32,377 bases of DNA, taken from Burkholderiales bacterium. Lineage in GTDB: Bacteria > Pseudomonadota > Gammaproteobacteria > Burkholderiales > Usitatibacteraceae. Positions within the stretch are counted from its first letter, which is position 1. The number at the start of each line of letters is the position of its first letter. The notes below the pieces were generated by a model. That model was not told the DNA's origin. It made no database searches and worked only from the letters and a program-made list of their open reading frames with translations. Positions 16,401 to 22,284 of this stretch are shown here, piece after piece. The DNA lies in the NCBI GenBank assembly GCA_019634955.1, contig JAHCAK010000042.1, positions 1-32,377 on the forward strand, given 5' to 3'. The translations under genes were made by a program, and so were the position numbers.

Positions 16401-16802
16401 ATCCGTGTACACGAAGCCCACGCGGACCACGCCCGCGGCGAAGCCGATGGGCACGAAGGTCTCGATCACGTCGTTGCCGCCCGTGCCGACCCCCACCCCG
16501 ACCGACCAGCCGCCGGGCGAGACCGGCGTGGCGGCGCTCAGGGTCGCGGGAGGCGCGGCGCAGGCCTGCTGCGTCACCGCCCCGATCGTGGGCGGGCTGG
16601 TCGTCGTCGTGACCTGCGTCGTGAGGACCGTCTCGACGCCCGCGAAGGGGCCCCCGGGCGTGGCCACCGTGCAGCCGGTGGCGACGTTGTTGTCGGTGTC
16701 GAGGAGGATGGTGAGCTGGGCGGCGCCCGCGCCCAGCGCGAAGACGGAAACGAAAAGAAGCCCGAGGCTGCGGACGAGCCGGGCAGCGGTGCCGATGCGC
16801 AT
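10425..16802 (-). CDS. Giant secreted Ig-like/beta-helix protein with internal IPTL-CTERM-like segment
   Basis: The product is 2125 residues. A signal peptide occupies residues 1-28. A small domain follows (LTILLDTDNNVATGC..., to about 160). An IPTL-CTERM-like sorting segment is next: VPTL at 166-169, a hydrophobic stretch 173-186 and the basic end RAMRRHK (187-193). A second membrane segment lies at about 195-215, then VLDGQVGDWTG. From 270 there are cadherin/Ig-like repeats: Big_9-type with VLANDALG and LLANDSG, He_PIG-type near 380-470 and 1060-1150, and two Big_5-type modules at about 850 and 950. From about 1346 (AWYVRNNGGAGDG) to the end is a right-handed beta-helix-like region rich in NNTI/GNT turns. 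There is no C-terminal sorting signal. AGGGAG lies nine bases before the ATG. It leads a six-gene operon and is probably a surface adhesin. Confidence 0.92.
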   Translation of the reverse strand: MRIGTAARLVRSLGLLFVSVFALGAGAAQLTILLDTDNNVATGCTVATPGGPFAGVETVLTTQVTTTTSPPTIGAVTQQACAAPPATLSAATPVSPGGWSVGVGVGTGGNDVIETFVPIGFAAGVVRVGFVYTDPVTGTDELVTTTGTAGGTPIIYAFAGSGGIAVPTLTDAGIFLLALLLCLTAARAMRRHKVPTTVVAAVFSVILATAAIAAVVLDGQVGDWTGIAPIANDPSGDAPPGSDIASAFAKHEPAENRIYFRVDARVGSAPAAAADSYTATSGTPLVVAAPGVLANDALGIPAAAVSSFGGGSAGGTVTTNAAGATATFGAGGSLVVNANGGFTYTPAAGFTGPFTFSYNLANANGTATATVTIGTNQLPAITSAAATTFNAGIANTFTVTATGFPVPSLAFGACAPALPAGITFTDNANGTGTLAGNPGAGTAGLYNCTASATNAAGGPVNQGFALTLIQAAAAVNDSYTVVHDTVLNVPVGTGLLANDSGVPTPTVTSVTGSGPACTVFPCAIATTNGNATVQSDGSFTYAPTAAFAGTDGFSYVITNTGGSSGATVTIGVTSEAPVVDLNGPAAGIDFGPAAFTEGGGAVAIVDAAQLTVTDIDSTTLASATVVITNLLDGANESLAVTCPAVAPGCSGAILAADVTYTPATGTLAIARVAPLADYQALLRTLTYANAAVAPTTATNRDITVTVNDGIGANTPVAHATVALTATNNAPTVTAPATAVTPVNTAFNFAATVSVADPDAGTSDVQVTLAATNGTATLSGTAGLAVAGNGTASVTATGPIAAMNAALTGLLFTPTPAYAGAATLAITVNDQGNTGTGGPLSATATVNLTVDNLPTVTSTLPANGATSVLPSATITVNFSEAVTVTGSAFTLACPVGSPVAFTVAPASPAASFTLTPTAPLPASTTCTLTVVANQVTDSVAQNLAANHVATFTTNALPTVTSTVPANGASGIAPAATVTVNFSESVNATLASFSLQCPVAAPQPFTLSASPAASFTLTPTGPLPVSTVCTITVIAANVTDADAGQAMAANFSASFTVATPPAITSPATATFTVGTAGSFNVTTTGDPTPAITRTGTLPANLVFVDNGNGTATISGTPAAGTHVASPYAQVITATNVAGAPTQNLSLRVCPVLTATTPIAQPTRTNAYSQTLVGSGGTGPYTFAVTGGLLPGGLSMSGAGAITGTVTAAGAYSFTVTVTDTATSCTGTVAYAGTINEPPSAGADAYDAVGNTLLEVASPGAAATPKILVTASNVLTNDNDGNGGANGVGVTATAGTFASTNGGTVTMAANGTFTYLPPVNFTGADTFTYTVSDGIGTATGTVTVTVAHRAWYVRNNGGAGDGRSSTPFNTLAAAVTASSVNDTIFVFRGDGTSTNQETGAVLKNGQRLVGEGVALDVPGTFNAVATPTLHPAGATPLIRNATGDGVTLAANNLLKGFDIGTGTGMALLGASVGTLAVSSVSINNPGGGGVDLTGAGVPAVNVVLTGLTSGGGAKNVNLAGLGGTVNLGTGTLSGSTSHAFDVSGGTASVSYAGTISNTATGARVVSVANKTAGTVALSGAITSGGTNPAGVVLTTNTGATINLTGGVTLSTGTNPAFTATGGGTISVTGAANTLAATTATALNVANTTIGAAGLAFRSISSNGGSGTGIILDNTGASGSLTVTGTGAAGTGGTIANKTGADGATASGIGIYLNNTQNPSFSWMQLNDFANYAIRGFSVNGFTLANSVVSGVNGSTTTVGGLSSPEGSIAFGSGTGEFGGAVNGLTGSASLTSTSVSGGFSDNIRVVNQSGTLDRLTLDTVTVGANSAANGNDGLQVQPQGTATIKVTVTNSAFTSARGDLLQYVDNGSGSGQDLVITNSNFSNNHPAIATGGGGLTITSGTNNNLPLTITGNTFRNAVGPALLVVKPTGTGTLSGTISNNTIGQSGVANTGSAEGSALKVQSVGQGTVTVAITNNTIQQYNNFGIEVLAGGGASAQSGTINATITGNTLREPGTTAGTAGIPKNGVHLNIGTVPGDTFLTCAAITGNTLFGSGADAVPPVGADYDFRLRQRQATTVRLPGYGGANNDNAAVTSFIATNNPLIGAPTGLVSNTVPTGGGFVSGAACPTP
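13753..13784 (-). repeat. 32-bp direct repeat in giant gene, copy 1
   Basis: These 32 bases are identical to 14059-14090. Both lie at the same place in two adjacent Big_5-like modules (the ASFTLTP segment). Identity in the DNA, including third positions, points to recent duplication or gene conversion between modules. Confidence 0.8.
14059..14090 (-). repeat. 32-bp direct repeat in giant gene, copy 2
   Basis: This is the partner of 13753-13784, 306 bases away, which is one Ig-like module of 102 residues and keeps the frame. Confidence 0.8.
16296..16307 (-). other. Codons for VPTL of the internal sorting-like segment
   Basis: Encodes residues 166-169 of the giant protein, the position of the IPTL motif in IPTL-CTERM signals. 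It is followed by about 17 mostly hydrophobic residues and the basic cluster RAMRRHK. Confidence 0.6.
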
Positions 16803-16811
16803 TTGTTGCGA

Positions 16812-16817
16812 CTCCCT
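16812..16817 (-). promoter_or_regulatory. Ribosome binding site of the giant gene
   Basis: AGGGAG on the minus strand, nine bases before the ATG at 16802. The remaining 120-base gap upstream shows only GC-rich short palindromes and no clear -35/-10 pair. Confidence 0.65.
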
Positions 16818-16922
16818 GGATTGTTCTTGGCGCCGCGATCGGCGCCGGCCGGGCCGGAACGGAGTCGCGCTTGGAACCGGTACTTTACACCGGTGGCGCA
16901 GCGCGTGTCGCCGCGGCGACGC

Positions 16923-17345
16923 CTACCTGTCGATGCGCCTCGGCGCCATGTCCGCCACCGACTGCGCGATGATTTCCGCGAGCACGGCGGTGTCGACGTC
17001 GGCCAGCCGCTTGAGGTAGAGGCAGGCGACGCCCGTCCGGTGCTTGCCGAGCTTCGCCAGCAGCGCCTCGCGGCCCTTGAAGCCCGGCATGAGGTAGAGC
17101 GTGAGGTCGTTCTTGCGCGGCGAGAACCCGATGATGGGCCAGTCGTTGGACTTGCCCCGCGCGTCCGTGTAGGTGTAGGCGCCGAAGCCCACGATGCTCG
17201 TGCCCCACATCACCGGCTTCGCGCCGGTGGCCTTGCGCATCAGCTTCTCGACGGCGAGGCAGTCCTTGCGACGCTGCTCGTCCGGCACCGCGGCGAGGAA
17301 ATCGGCCACGCTCGCCTTCGTCGGTCGCGTCTTGGGTTCCGCCAT
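16923..17345 (-). CDS. DUF1801-domain protein
   Basis: The 140-residue protein fits the DUF1801 fold (YdhG-like). It has a helical N-terminus with SVADFLAAVPDEQRRKDCLAVEKLM, then KPVMWGTSIVGFGAYTY, WPIIGFSPRKNDLTLYLMPGF, and a Lys-rich C-terminal helix pair ending LAEIIAQSVADM. Members are small cytoplasmic proteins without an established function. GAGGAG lies six bases before the ATG. It is 30 bases downstream of the carbonic anhydrase gene and may share its transcript. Confidence 0.9.
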   Translation of the reverse strand: MAEPKTRPTKASVADFLAAVPDEQRRKDCLAVEKLMRKATGAKPVMWGTSIVGFGAYTYTDARGKSNDWPIIGFSPRKNDLTLYLMPGFKGREALLAKLGKHRTGVACLYLKRLADVDTAVLAEIIAQSVADMAPRRIDR

Positions 17346-17375
17346 GGTCGTCTCCTCGCCGGTCGCGGCCGGGTT

Positions 17376-18035
17376 TCAGGTTCGCTTCGCGCTGCCGAGC
17401 GCCGCGAGCGCCTCGGCGCGCCGGGCCTCGACTTCCGCGGGGCCGGCCACCGTCACGCCGAGGTCGCGCAGCAGCCCGTCGGCGATGCCGTAGATCCAGC
17501 CGTGGACGCAGAGATCCTGCCCGCGCTCCCACGCGTCGCGCACGATCGAGGTCTCGCACACGTTCACCACCTGCTCGATCACGTTCAGCTCGCACAGCCG
17601 GTCGGCCTGTGCCGCGGCGTCGGCCAGCACGGAGAGGATGTCGGGGTGCTTGTTGCGCACGTCCTGCACGTGGCGCAGCCAGTTCTCCACCAGGCCGAGG
17701 CGGTCGCGGCCCAGCGCCGCGCGCACGCCGCTGCAGCCGTAGTGCCCCACCACCATGATGTGGCGGACCTTCAGGAACTCGACGGCGAACTGGATGACCG
17801 ACAGGCAGTTGAGGTCCGTGTGCACCACGACGTTCGCGACGTTGCGGTGGACGAAGAGTTCGCCCGGGAGCAGCCCCACGATGTCGTTGGCGGGCACGCG
17901 GCTGTCGGCGCAGCCGATCCACAGGTATTCCGGCGACTGCTGCTGCGACAGCTCCGTGAAGAAGGAGGGGTCGTGCCGGCGGATGCGCTCGGACCACGTG
18001 CGGTTGTTGTCGAAGAGGTGGGGAAGCGATCTCAA
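17376..18035 (-). CDS. can: Beta-class carbonic anhydrase (Can type), TTG start
   Basis: Reversible hydration of CO2 by a cytoplasmic zinc enzyme of 219 residues (E. coli Can has 220). Zinc ligands and the Asp-Arg dyad are all present: Cys42, Asp44 and Arg46 in CADSRVPANDI, and His98 and Cys101 in GHYGCSGV. With the TTG start at 18035 these numbers equal those of E. coli Can, which is the main reason for choosing this start; no ATG is available. A CAGGGA lies seven bases upstream. TTG overlaps the TGA of the previous membrane-protein gene as TTGA, so translation is probably coupled. The frame stays open upstream, but that part overlaps the preceding gene and does not look like carbonic anhydrase. 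Confidence 0.95.
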   Translation of the reverse strand: MRSLPHLFDNNRTWSERIRRHDPSFFTELSQQQSPEYLWIGCADSRVPANDIVGLLPGELFVHRNVANVVVHTDLNCLSVIQFAVEFLKVRHIMVVGHYGCSGVRAALGRDRLGLVENWLRHVQDVRNKHPDILSVLADAAAQADRLCELNVIEQVVNVCETSIVRDAWERGQDLCVHGWIYGIADGLLRDLGVTVAGPAEVEARRAEALAALGSAKRT

Positions 18036-18694
18036 GGCGGTGTCCCTGCGCGAACGCGGTGATTGTCGATCCAGAAGGCCCACAACACCAGCAGCCACTG
18101 CGCCTGCCCGACCCACGCGATCGCCGTCGCGCTGGGCGGCGGCGGGCCGAGGAGGTTGCCGGCGTGGATGGCGAGGAGGAAGGCGACGAGGCCCGCGAAC
18201 CCCCATCGCCCAACCGAATCCGCCGCGCGCGTCCCGCGCGCGTAGAGCCACGCGCCGGCCGCGAAGAGCGGCAGCTCGATGGCGAGCGTGAGCGCGACGG
18301 ACGACCACGCGCCCATCCCGGCGAGCGTGGCCGACCCCGGGTAGAGCGGCAGGTCCGGCGCGTGCACGATCGCGTCGAGGAACCAGTGGCTCGCCACCAG
18401 CGCGGCGAGCACCGTGGCGCCACGGCGGTCGCGCTTCACGGCGAAGTACAGGGCGCCCACGAGCGCCGCCCACGCGAGGACGGCCGCGAGGCTGTGCGAC
18501 ACCGGGTAGTGCTCGAAGACGAGCGGCGTCACGGCGGTCGCGCCCGGCGCGATGCGGACGCGCTCGATGCCGGCCAGCAGCAGCGTGGGCCAGAGCAGGT
18601 CGATGAACTGCGCCGCGGCGAAGAGCCAGCCCAGCGACACGCGGGGGGCGATCGCCTTGGCCGCGAAACCGGCGCCGAAGTGACCGAGGAACAT
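18032..18694 (-). CDS. Multi-pass membrane protein, His-rich (YdjM-like metal-dependent hydrolase resemblance)
   Basis: The 220-residue protein has about six to seven hydrophobic segments. Conserved-looking polar residues fall within or next to the membrane: FLGHFGAGFAAK at 2-13, AAQFIDLLWP, HYPVSHS near 70, and ASHWFLDAIVHAPDLPLY near 106-123. The spacing of His and Asp residues resembles the YdjM-type putative membrane hydrolases (PF04307), but I would not assign an activity. The ATG overlaps the cupin gene's stop as TGATG, and its own stop overlaps the can start, so the three genes are tightly coupled. Confidence 0.82.
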   Translation of the reverse strand: MFLGHFGAGFAAKAIAPRVSLGWLFAAAQFIDLLWPTLLLAGIERVRIAPGATAVTPLVFEHYPVSHSLAAVLAWAALVGALYFAVKRDRRGATVLAALVASHWFLDAIVHAPDLPLYPGSATLAGMGAWSSVALTLAIELPLFAAGAWLYARGTRAADSVGRWGFAGLVAFLLAIHAGNLLGPPPPSATAIAWVGQAQWLLVLWAFWIDNHRVRAGTPP

Positions 18695-19047
18695 CAGCCC
18701 GCCTCGCCGCCGTCCGGGCCCCAGAACACGACCCAGGTCGCGAAATCGGGCGTGAAGTTCTCGAAGCGGTGCGCGGCGCCGGCCGGCACGAAGAACGCCG
18801 TTCCGGGCCCGAAGGCGTGCCGCTCGCCCTCGAGCACGAACTCGCCGCTGCCCGAGTGGATGAAGTAGAGCTCGTCCTGCGCGTGCGGCGTTTGCGGGTC
18901 GTCGCCCACGGGCGCGTAGAGCTCGACCGACATCGAGCCGTGGGCGAAGGCGCGCGCGAATCGCTCGCCCTGCGGCCACTTCGCCGACGCCTTGCCGGGC
19001 AGGCGCGCGAGCAGCTCGGTGGCGGAGGCCTTCAGCGGGCGGTCCAC
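18694..19047 (-). CDS. Cupin-domain protein, GTG start
   Basis: The 117-residue protein has a single cupin_2 barrel. Motif 1 is HAQDELYFIHSGSGEFVLEG (residues 55-74), and motif 2 is PGTAFFVPAGAAHRFEN (80-96). These provide candidate metal ligands His55, Glu59 and His92; ligand identity is inferred. The N-terminal helix ATELLARLPG is typical of small stand-alone cupins. Translation starts at a GTG four bases after the yajD stop codon. Substrate is unknown. Confidence 0.88.
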   Translation of the reverse strand: MDRPLKASATELLARLPGKASAKWPQGERFARAFAHGSMSVELYAPVGDDPQTPHAQDELYFIHSGSGEFVLEGERHAFGPGTAFFVPAGAAHRFENFTPDFATWVVFWGPDGGEAG

Positions 19048-19051
19048 GGGC

Positions 19052-19405
19052 TCACTTGCGCTTCTCGAGCAACGCCTTCAGGTCGGCGAAGGGCGAGTGC
19101 GTGGCGCCCTTGGGGCCCGCCCCGCCCGATGCGCCGGCGGCGAGCTCGAGCTGCTTCTGGTGCTCGTTGTCGTGGCAGTAGACGCACAGCAGTTCCCAGT
19201 TCGACCCGTCGGGCGGGTTGTTGTCGTGGTCGTGGTCGCGGTGGTGGACGGTGAGCTCGCGCAGGTTCGCGCGCGTGAAGGTGCGCGCGCAGCGCCCGCA
19301 AACCCACGGGTAGAGCTTCAGCGCCTGCTCGCGGTAGGTGTGGCCGCGCGATTCCGCCGCGCGCCGGGCGTCGGCGACGATGCGGTCGAGCTTGCCGTGA
19401 TCCAT
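19052..19405 (-). CDS. yajD: HNH-family protein YajD
   Basis: At 117 residues it is close in length and sequence to E. coli YajD (115). Matching segments are LKLYPWVCGRCARTF, LRELTVHHRDHDHDNNP, DGSNWELLCVYCHDNEH and the end FADLKALLEKRK. Zinc ligands are the Cys pairs in CGRC and CVYC; the HNH histidines lie in HHRDHDHD. It is a putative nucleic-acid nuclease with no known physiological role. An AAAGGGG lies upstream of the ATG. Confidence 0.95.
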   Translation of the reverse strand: MDHGKLDRIVADARRAAESRGHTYREQALKLYPWVCGRCARTFTRANLRELTVHHRDHDHDNNPPDGSNWELLCVYCHDNEHQKQLELAAGASGGAGPKGATHSPFADLKALLEKRK

Positions 19406-19417
19406 CCTGGCACCCCT

Positions 19418-19882
19418 TTATTGCAGGCGTCTTACGCGGGGCGAGCGGTTGGTGCCGGCTATCTCGAGGTAGAAGGCGCCCAGCGCGCCGCGGCGCACGC
19501 GCACGTTCGGGTTCTCCATCCAGAGCGAAGCGCGGCTGTCGTCCACGACCTGCCAGACCTGGCCGTTGGCGAGGCGGATGTTCTCGTTGGCCCGCCAGCC
19601 CTCGAAGCGGCCGGGGATCGTGCTTTCGATGGCTTCGACCTTGAGGATCTCCTGCTTGTGCTCGAAGCCGAACTGCTCCTTGGCGGGGGCGGCGGCGGGC
19701 GCGGCGGGTGCCGGTGCCCGCGCGGCGGCGGGGGCGGCGGCAGGCGCGCCCACGACGATCGCGTCGTAGCAGGCGAGGCGTGCGGCCGCGTCCTTGATGG
19801 CGCGGCAACGCTGGATGCCGGCGTCGTCGGCGAGCGCGGAAGTGGCGGCGGCGAGGAGGAGGAGGAGCGAGAGAACCCGCAT
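19418..19882 (-). CDS. Exported protein with RCR...ACYD motif
   Basis: The product is 154 residues, starting at the ATG that gives a clear signal peptide (MRVLSLLLLLAAATSALA). The mature N-terminus has GIQRCRAIKDAAARLACYDAI, a two-Cys helical motif seen in many proteobacterial exported proteins, including some type VI-associated ones. An Ala/Pro linker (about 45-68) leads to a beta-rich C-terminal part with GRFEGWRANENIRLANGQVW. I do not assign a function. The frame is open further upstream, but the signal peptide fixes the start. It sits 12 bases upstream of yajD. Confidence 0.82.
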   Translation of the reverse strand: MRVLSLLLLLAAATSALADDAGIQRCRAIKDAAARLACYDAIVVGAPAAAPAAARAPAPAAPAAAPAKEQFGFEHKQEILKVEAIESTIPGRFEGWRANENIRLANGQVWQVVDDSRASLWMENPNVRVRRGALGAFYLEIAGTNRSPRVRRLQ

Positions 19883-19980
19883 GGAATTCGTCCGGCGAGG
19901 AAGGAAAGGGCGAATTCTGTCGCCCGGGCGGGCCGGGGTCAAACCCGACTCGTCGATCCCGCGGGAACGGCGGCGAGTGA

Positions 19981-20430
19981 TCAGCGGTACTTCTGCGCGC
20001 AGCGCGTGATCGCGGCGATCGTGGCGAGGTCCAGGCAATGGCGCGCGTCGACTTCCTTCACGCGCCGCTTGCGCTGCGGAGCCGGTGCGGGGGAGGCGGG
20101 CGTGGGCGTGGCCGCAGGGGCCGGTGCCGCAGTCGGTGCGGGTGCCGCGGCCGGAGCCGGTGCCGCTGCCGCGGCTGGGGCGGGCGGGGGAGCCGGCGGT
20201 GGCGCGGAGTCGGCCTTCCGCGCGTGCCTCCTCGGCCCGCCCGGGCGGTACTGCTCGGCGCAGCGCGCGATCTCGCGGTTGTCGCCCAGGTCCAGGCAGT
20301 GCCGGGCGTCGGCGGCAGGCGATACCTTCGCGATGCCCAGCGGCGAGACGGCCTGCAGGAAGGCCACCAGGGCGATGGTCGACTTGATCCGGACGGCGGC
20401 CAGCGGGACGCGGCCTGGGAGGTGCCTCAT
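19981..20430 (-). CDS. Exported protein with two copies of a Cys motif joined by a Pro/Ala linker
   Basis: The 149-residue product starts at the ATG at 20430, which has an excellent AAGGAG seven bases upstream. An N-terminal hydrophobic stretch (about 20-45) is probably a signal peptide or anchor. The notable feature is an internal duplication: ARHCLDLGDNREIARCAEQYR at about 51-71, and ARHCLDLATIAAITRCAQKYR at the very C-terminus, separated by some 57 residues rich in Pro and Ala. Each copy has two cysteines nine residues apart on a predicted helix. Function is unknown. Confidence 0.75.
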   Translation of the reverse strand: MRHLPGRVPLAAVRIKSTIALVAFLQAVSPLGIAKVSPAADARHCLDLGDNREIARCAEQYRPGGPRRHARKADSAPPPAPPPAPAAAAAPAPAAAPAPTAAPAPAATPTPASPAPAPQRKRRVKEVDARHCLDLATIAAITRCAQKYR

Positions 20431-20441
20431 CGCGACTCTCC

Positions 20442-20467
20442 TTCCGGCAAAAGCCGGCATCCCGGCA
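20442..20467. repeat. REP-like remnant upstream of the duplicated-motif gene
   Basis: TTCCGGCAAAAGCCGGCATCCCGGCAG-like bases form a small hairpin (CCGGC/GCCGG). They resemble the dispersed repeat of the type TTCCCGCGAAAGCGGGAATCCAG common in betaproteobacteria. Only one copy is seen in the window. Confidence 0.4.
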
Positions 20468-20479
20468 GTCTACCCCGCG

Positions 20480-21133
20480 TCAGCCCCGCGCCTCGTACTC
20501 GAACAGCCAGAAGTTCGCCAGCTCCCGAAAGGCGGGCCGCTCGCCGAAGTCCGCGATCATCGCCTCCAGTTCCTCGCGGGCGGGGAAGTTCTTGAGCACC
20601 CTGTGCCGGGTGCCGTCCTTGAGGACGCGCTCCTGCCAGGTGTTGCCGCGCGCATCGCGTCCGGCGATGGGGAAATCCCGCAACTGCACGGTGGAGTTGT
20701 CGATGAGGGCCACCTTCGCGCCGGGCAGCAGGCGCCGGTGCAGGCTCGCGAGGAACTCGCCGCGGCGCTCGACGGGCACGTGCGAGAGCCAGAGGCCCGC
20801 GAACGCGCCCTCGAAGAGGCCGAGCGAGGCGGGCAGCTCGTAGGCATCGGCGCGCTCGAAGCGCACGCGCCCGACGCCGGGGCGGGCCCTTGCCAATTGC
20901 AGGGGCTCGTCGACGGCGTCGGTTGCGGTCATCGCGGCGGCAACCGGCGCGATGTGCTGCGTCCAGTAGCCCGTGCCGCAGGCCACCTCGAGAACGGTGC
21001 GGCCGGCGAAGACGGTGGGCAGGTGCGCGCGCAGGAAGGCGATGTCCTCGCGGCGCTCGGGCTTCTCGTAGACGTCGTCGTAGTACGGGGCGCGGGCCGC
21101 GTAGTACGCCCGCATCGGGTCAGGGTCGGGCAT
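20480..21133 (-). CDS. Class I SAM-dependent methyltransferase
   Basis: About 217 residues. Motif I is VLEVACGTGYWTQ near 46-58, then TATDAVDEPLQLAR for the SAM ribose position, and DAYELP. It has the typical GAFAGLWLSHVP and a C-terminal half with LLPGAKVALIDNS. The family is the small-molecule Methyltransf_11/25 type; the acceptor is unknown. The start is either 21133 (MPDPDPMRAYY) or 21115 (MRAYY); the former has GGAAAG upstream. It overlaps the end of the preceding gene by 14 bases, which suggests coupling. Confidence 0.9.
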   Translation of the reverse strand: MPDPDPMRAYYAARAPYYDDVYEKPERREDIAFLRAHLPTVFAGRTVLEVACGTGYWTQHIAPVAAAMTATDAVDEPLQLARARPGVGRVRFERADAYELPASLGLFEGAFAGLWLSHVPVERRGEFLASLHRRLLPGAKVALIDNSTVQLRDFPIAGRDARGNTWQERVLKDGTRHRVLKNFPAREELEAMIADFGERPAFRELANFWLFEYEARG

Positions 21134-21887
21134 CGGCTTTCCAGCGGTGCACGTAGGCAAGGCAGGCGGCGGCGAGGACCGTGTTGAGGCCCTGGGCCCA
21201 TTCGACGGACGCCATCGCCTCGCCGGTGTGCATGCCGTGGGCGACGGCCAGCCAGCCGAGCACGATCTCGGCGGCGAGCATCGCCGTCGCGGCGACGCGG
21301 CCCCCGCGGGCCTGCTGGATCCAGGCGAACACGGCGGCCACGAGGCCGAAGGCGATCACGGCGAGCGCGAGGTTGACCCACGCATCGGGCACGGCGCGCG
21401 TGCCGAGCCCCTTGCCGAGGTTCCCCAGGCCCTGGACCAGCGCGACGAGGACGGCGTAGGCGAGCACCGCGAGGTGCCCGGCCGGCATCGACCGCGCGCC
21501 GGGAGCCTCGCCGCGCGGCCCGTAGTCGCGTTCGCACGCTTCCGAGGCGAGCCGGACGGCCTGCGCCACGTAGGCCGGGTCGTGCAGCGCGGCCTCGCCG
21601 GGGTGCTCGAGCCGCAGCCGGTAGCGCGTGAACGATTCCAGCGTGAGGTCCGCCGGGAGCGGCTCCGCGCCGTACTCGCGCAGGCGGCGGGCCTCGATCT
21701 CGCGGTAGATGTCCGCTTCGGCGTAGCCGTTGGCGCGGAACTCGTGCCAGCCGCGGGCGATGACGGCGATCGTGGCCTCCGGCCGGGCCAGCAGCTCCGC
21801 CGCGCCGAGGCGGGCGAGCGCGTCCTCCGGCACGCGGTCGCGCGTGCGCAGGCGGACGAGCAGGCGGATGAGGTTCAGGTCGTCCAT
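21120..21887 (-). CDS. Unknown protein with helical N-domain and four C-terminal membrane segments
   Basis: The 255-residue protein has a charged helical N-terminal half (MDDLNLIRLLVRLRTRDRVP...), with a repeated ALARLGAAELLAR pattern and EADIYREIEARRLREYG. Four hydrophobic segments follow in the second half, at about 136-157, 170-190, 200-222 and 232-248. I do not recognise the family. The arrangement would put the first half in the cytoplasm. It lies upstream of and overlaps the methyltransferase gene; the ribosome binding site is weak. Confidence 0.75.
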   Translation of the reverse strand: MDDLNLIRLLVRLRTRDRVPEDALARLGAAELLARPEATIAVIARGWHEFRANGYAEADIYREIEARRLREYGAEPLPADLTLESFTRYRLRLEHPGEAALHDPAYVAQAVRLASEACERDYGPRGEAPGARSMPAGHLAVLAYAVLVALVQGLGNLGKGLGTRAVPDAWVNLALAVIAFGLVAAVFAWIQQARGGRVAATAMLAAEIVLGWLAVAHGMHTGEAMASVEWAQGLNTVLAAACLAYVHRWKADARP

Positions 21888-21942
21888 CGGCGATCGGGGG
21901 TATCCTGCGCCCGGCAGGATCGACGCCGCTACGGAAAATTCA

Positions 21943-22284
21943 TCACGGCGCGTACATGGGCTTGCCGTCGTTCAGGCGGATCCAGCCCTTCACGATGCGG
22001 TAGATGAACCACAGCAGGTCGGCGATGAGGATGAGCCAGCCCACGATCAGCAGGAAGGTGATCACGCCGAGCAGGCCCCAGAGCAGGCTGAACCAGAAGG
22101 TGCGGATCTGCCAGCGGAAGTGGCTCTCGAGCCAGGTGCCCTGCACGTCGTCGCGCTTCACGTAGTTCATGACGATCGCCACGAGGGCGGTGACGCCGAG
22201 CACGAGCGAGAGGGCGTAGAAGAGGTAGATGAGGCTGGTGAGGGACTTGTCGGAGACGCTCTTGTCCGGCTCGGTGGTGGTCAT
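21943..22284 (-). CDS. DUF4870-like small membrane protein
   Basis: The 113-residue protein has three hydrophobic segments (about 17-43, 64-88, 90-105). They surround the conserved polar stretch DVQGTWLESHFRWQIRTFW at 48-66, which is characteristic of a common proteobacterial inner-membrane family related to DUF4870 (PF09685). Function is unknown. GGGAGG lies four bases before the ATG, and the ATG overlaps the TGA of the upstream reductase-like gene as ATGA. Confidence 0.85.
   Translation of the reverse strand: MTTTEPDKSVSDKSLTSLIYLFYALSLVLGVTALVAIVMNYVKRDDVQGTWLESHFRWQIRTFWFSLLWGLLGVITFLLIVGWLILIADLLWFIYRIVKGWIRLNDGKPMYAP

Noticed and set aside
10425-16802. Periodic sequence in the giant gene as a CRISPR-like or satellite array
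   Set aside because: The periodicity follows roughly 100-residue protein modules in frame and the units are mostly diverged; no short identical repeats with unique spacers exist.
12198-18062. A very long plus-strand open frame (1954 codons) opposite the giant gene
   Set aside because: Its translation is low-complexity Arg/Gly/Ala/Val-rich sequence without any domain, a known effect of high GC content on the strand opposite a real gene. The minus-strand frame has a signal peptide, Ig-like modules and a ribosome binding site.
20204-20211. GCGGAGTC in the Pro/Ala linker of the duplicated-motif gene
   Set aside because: Flanks do not pair; coding sequence, chance match.
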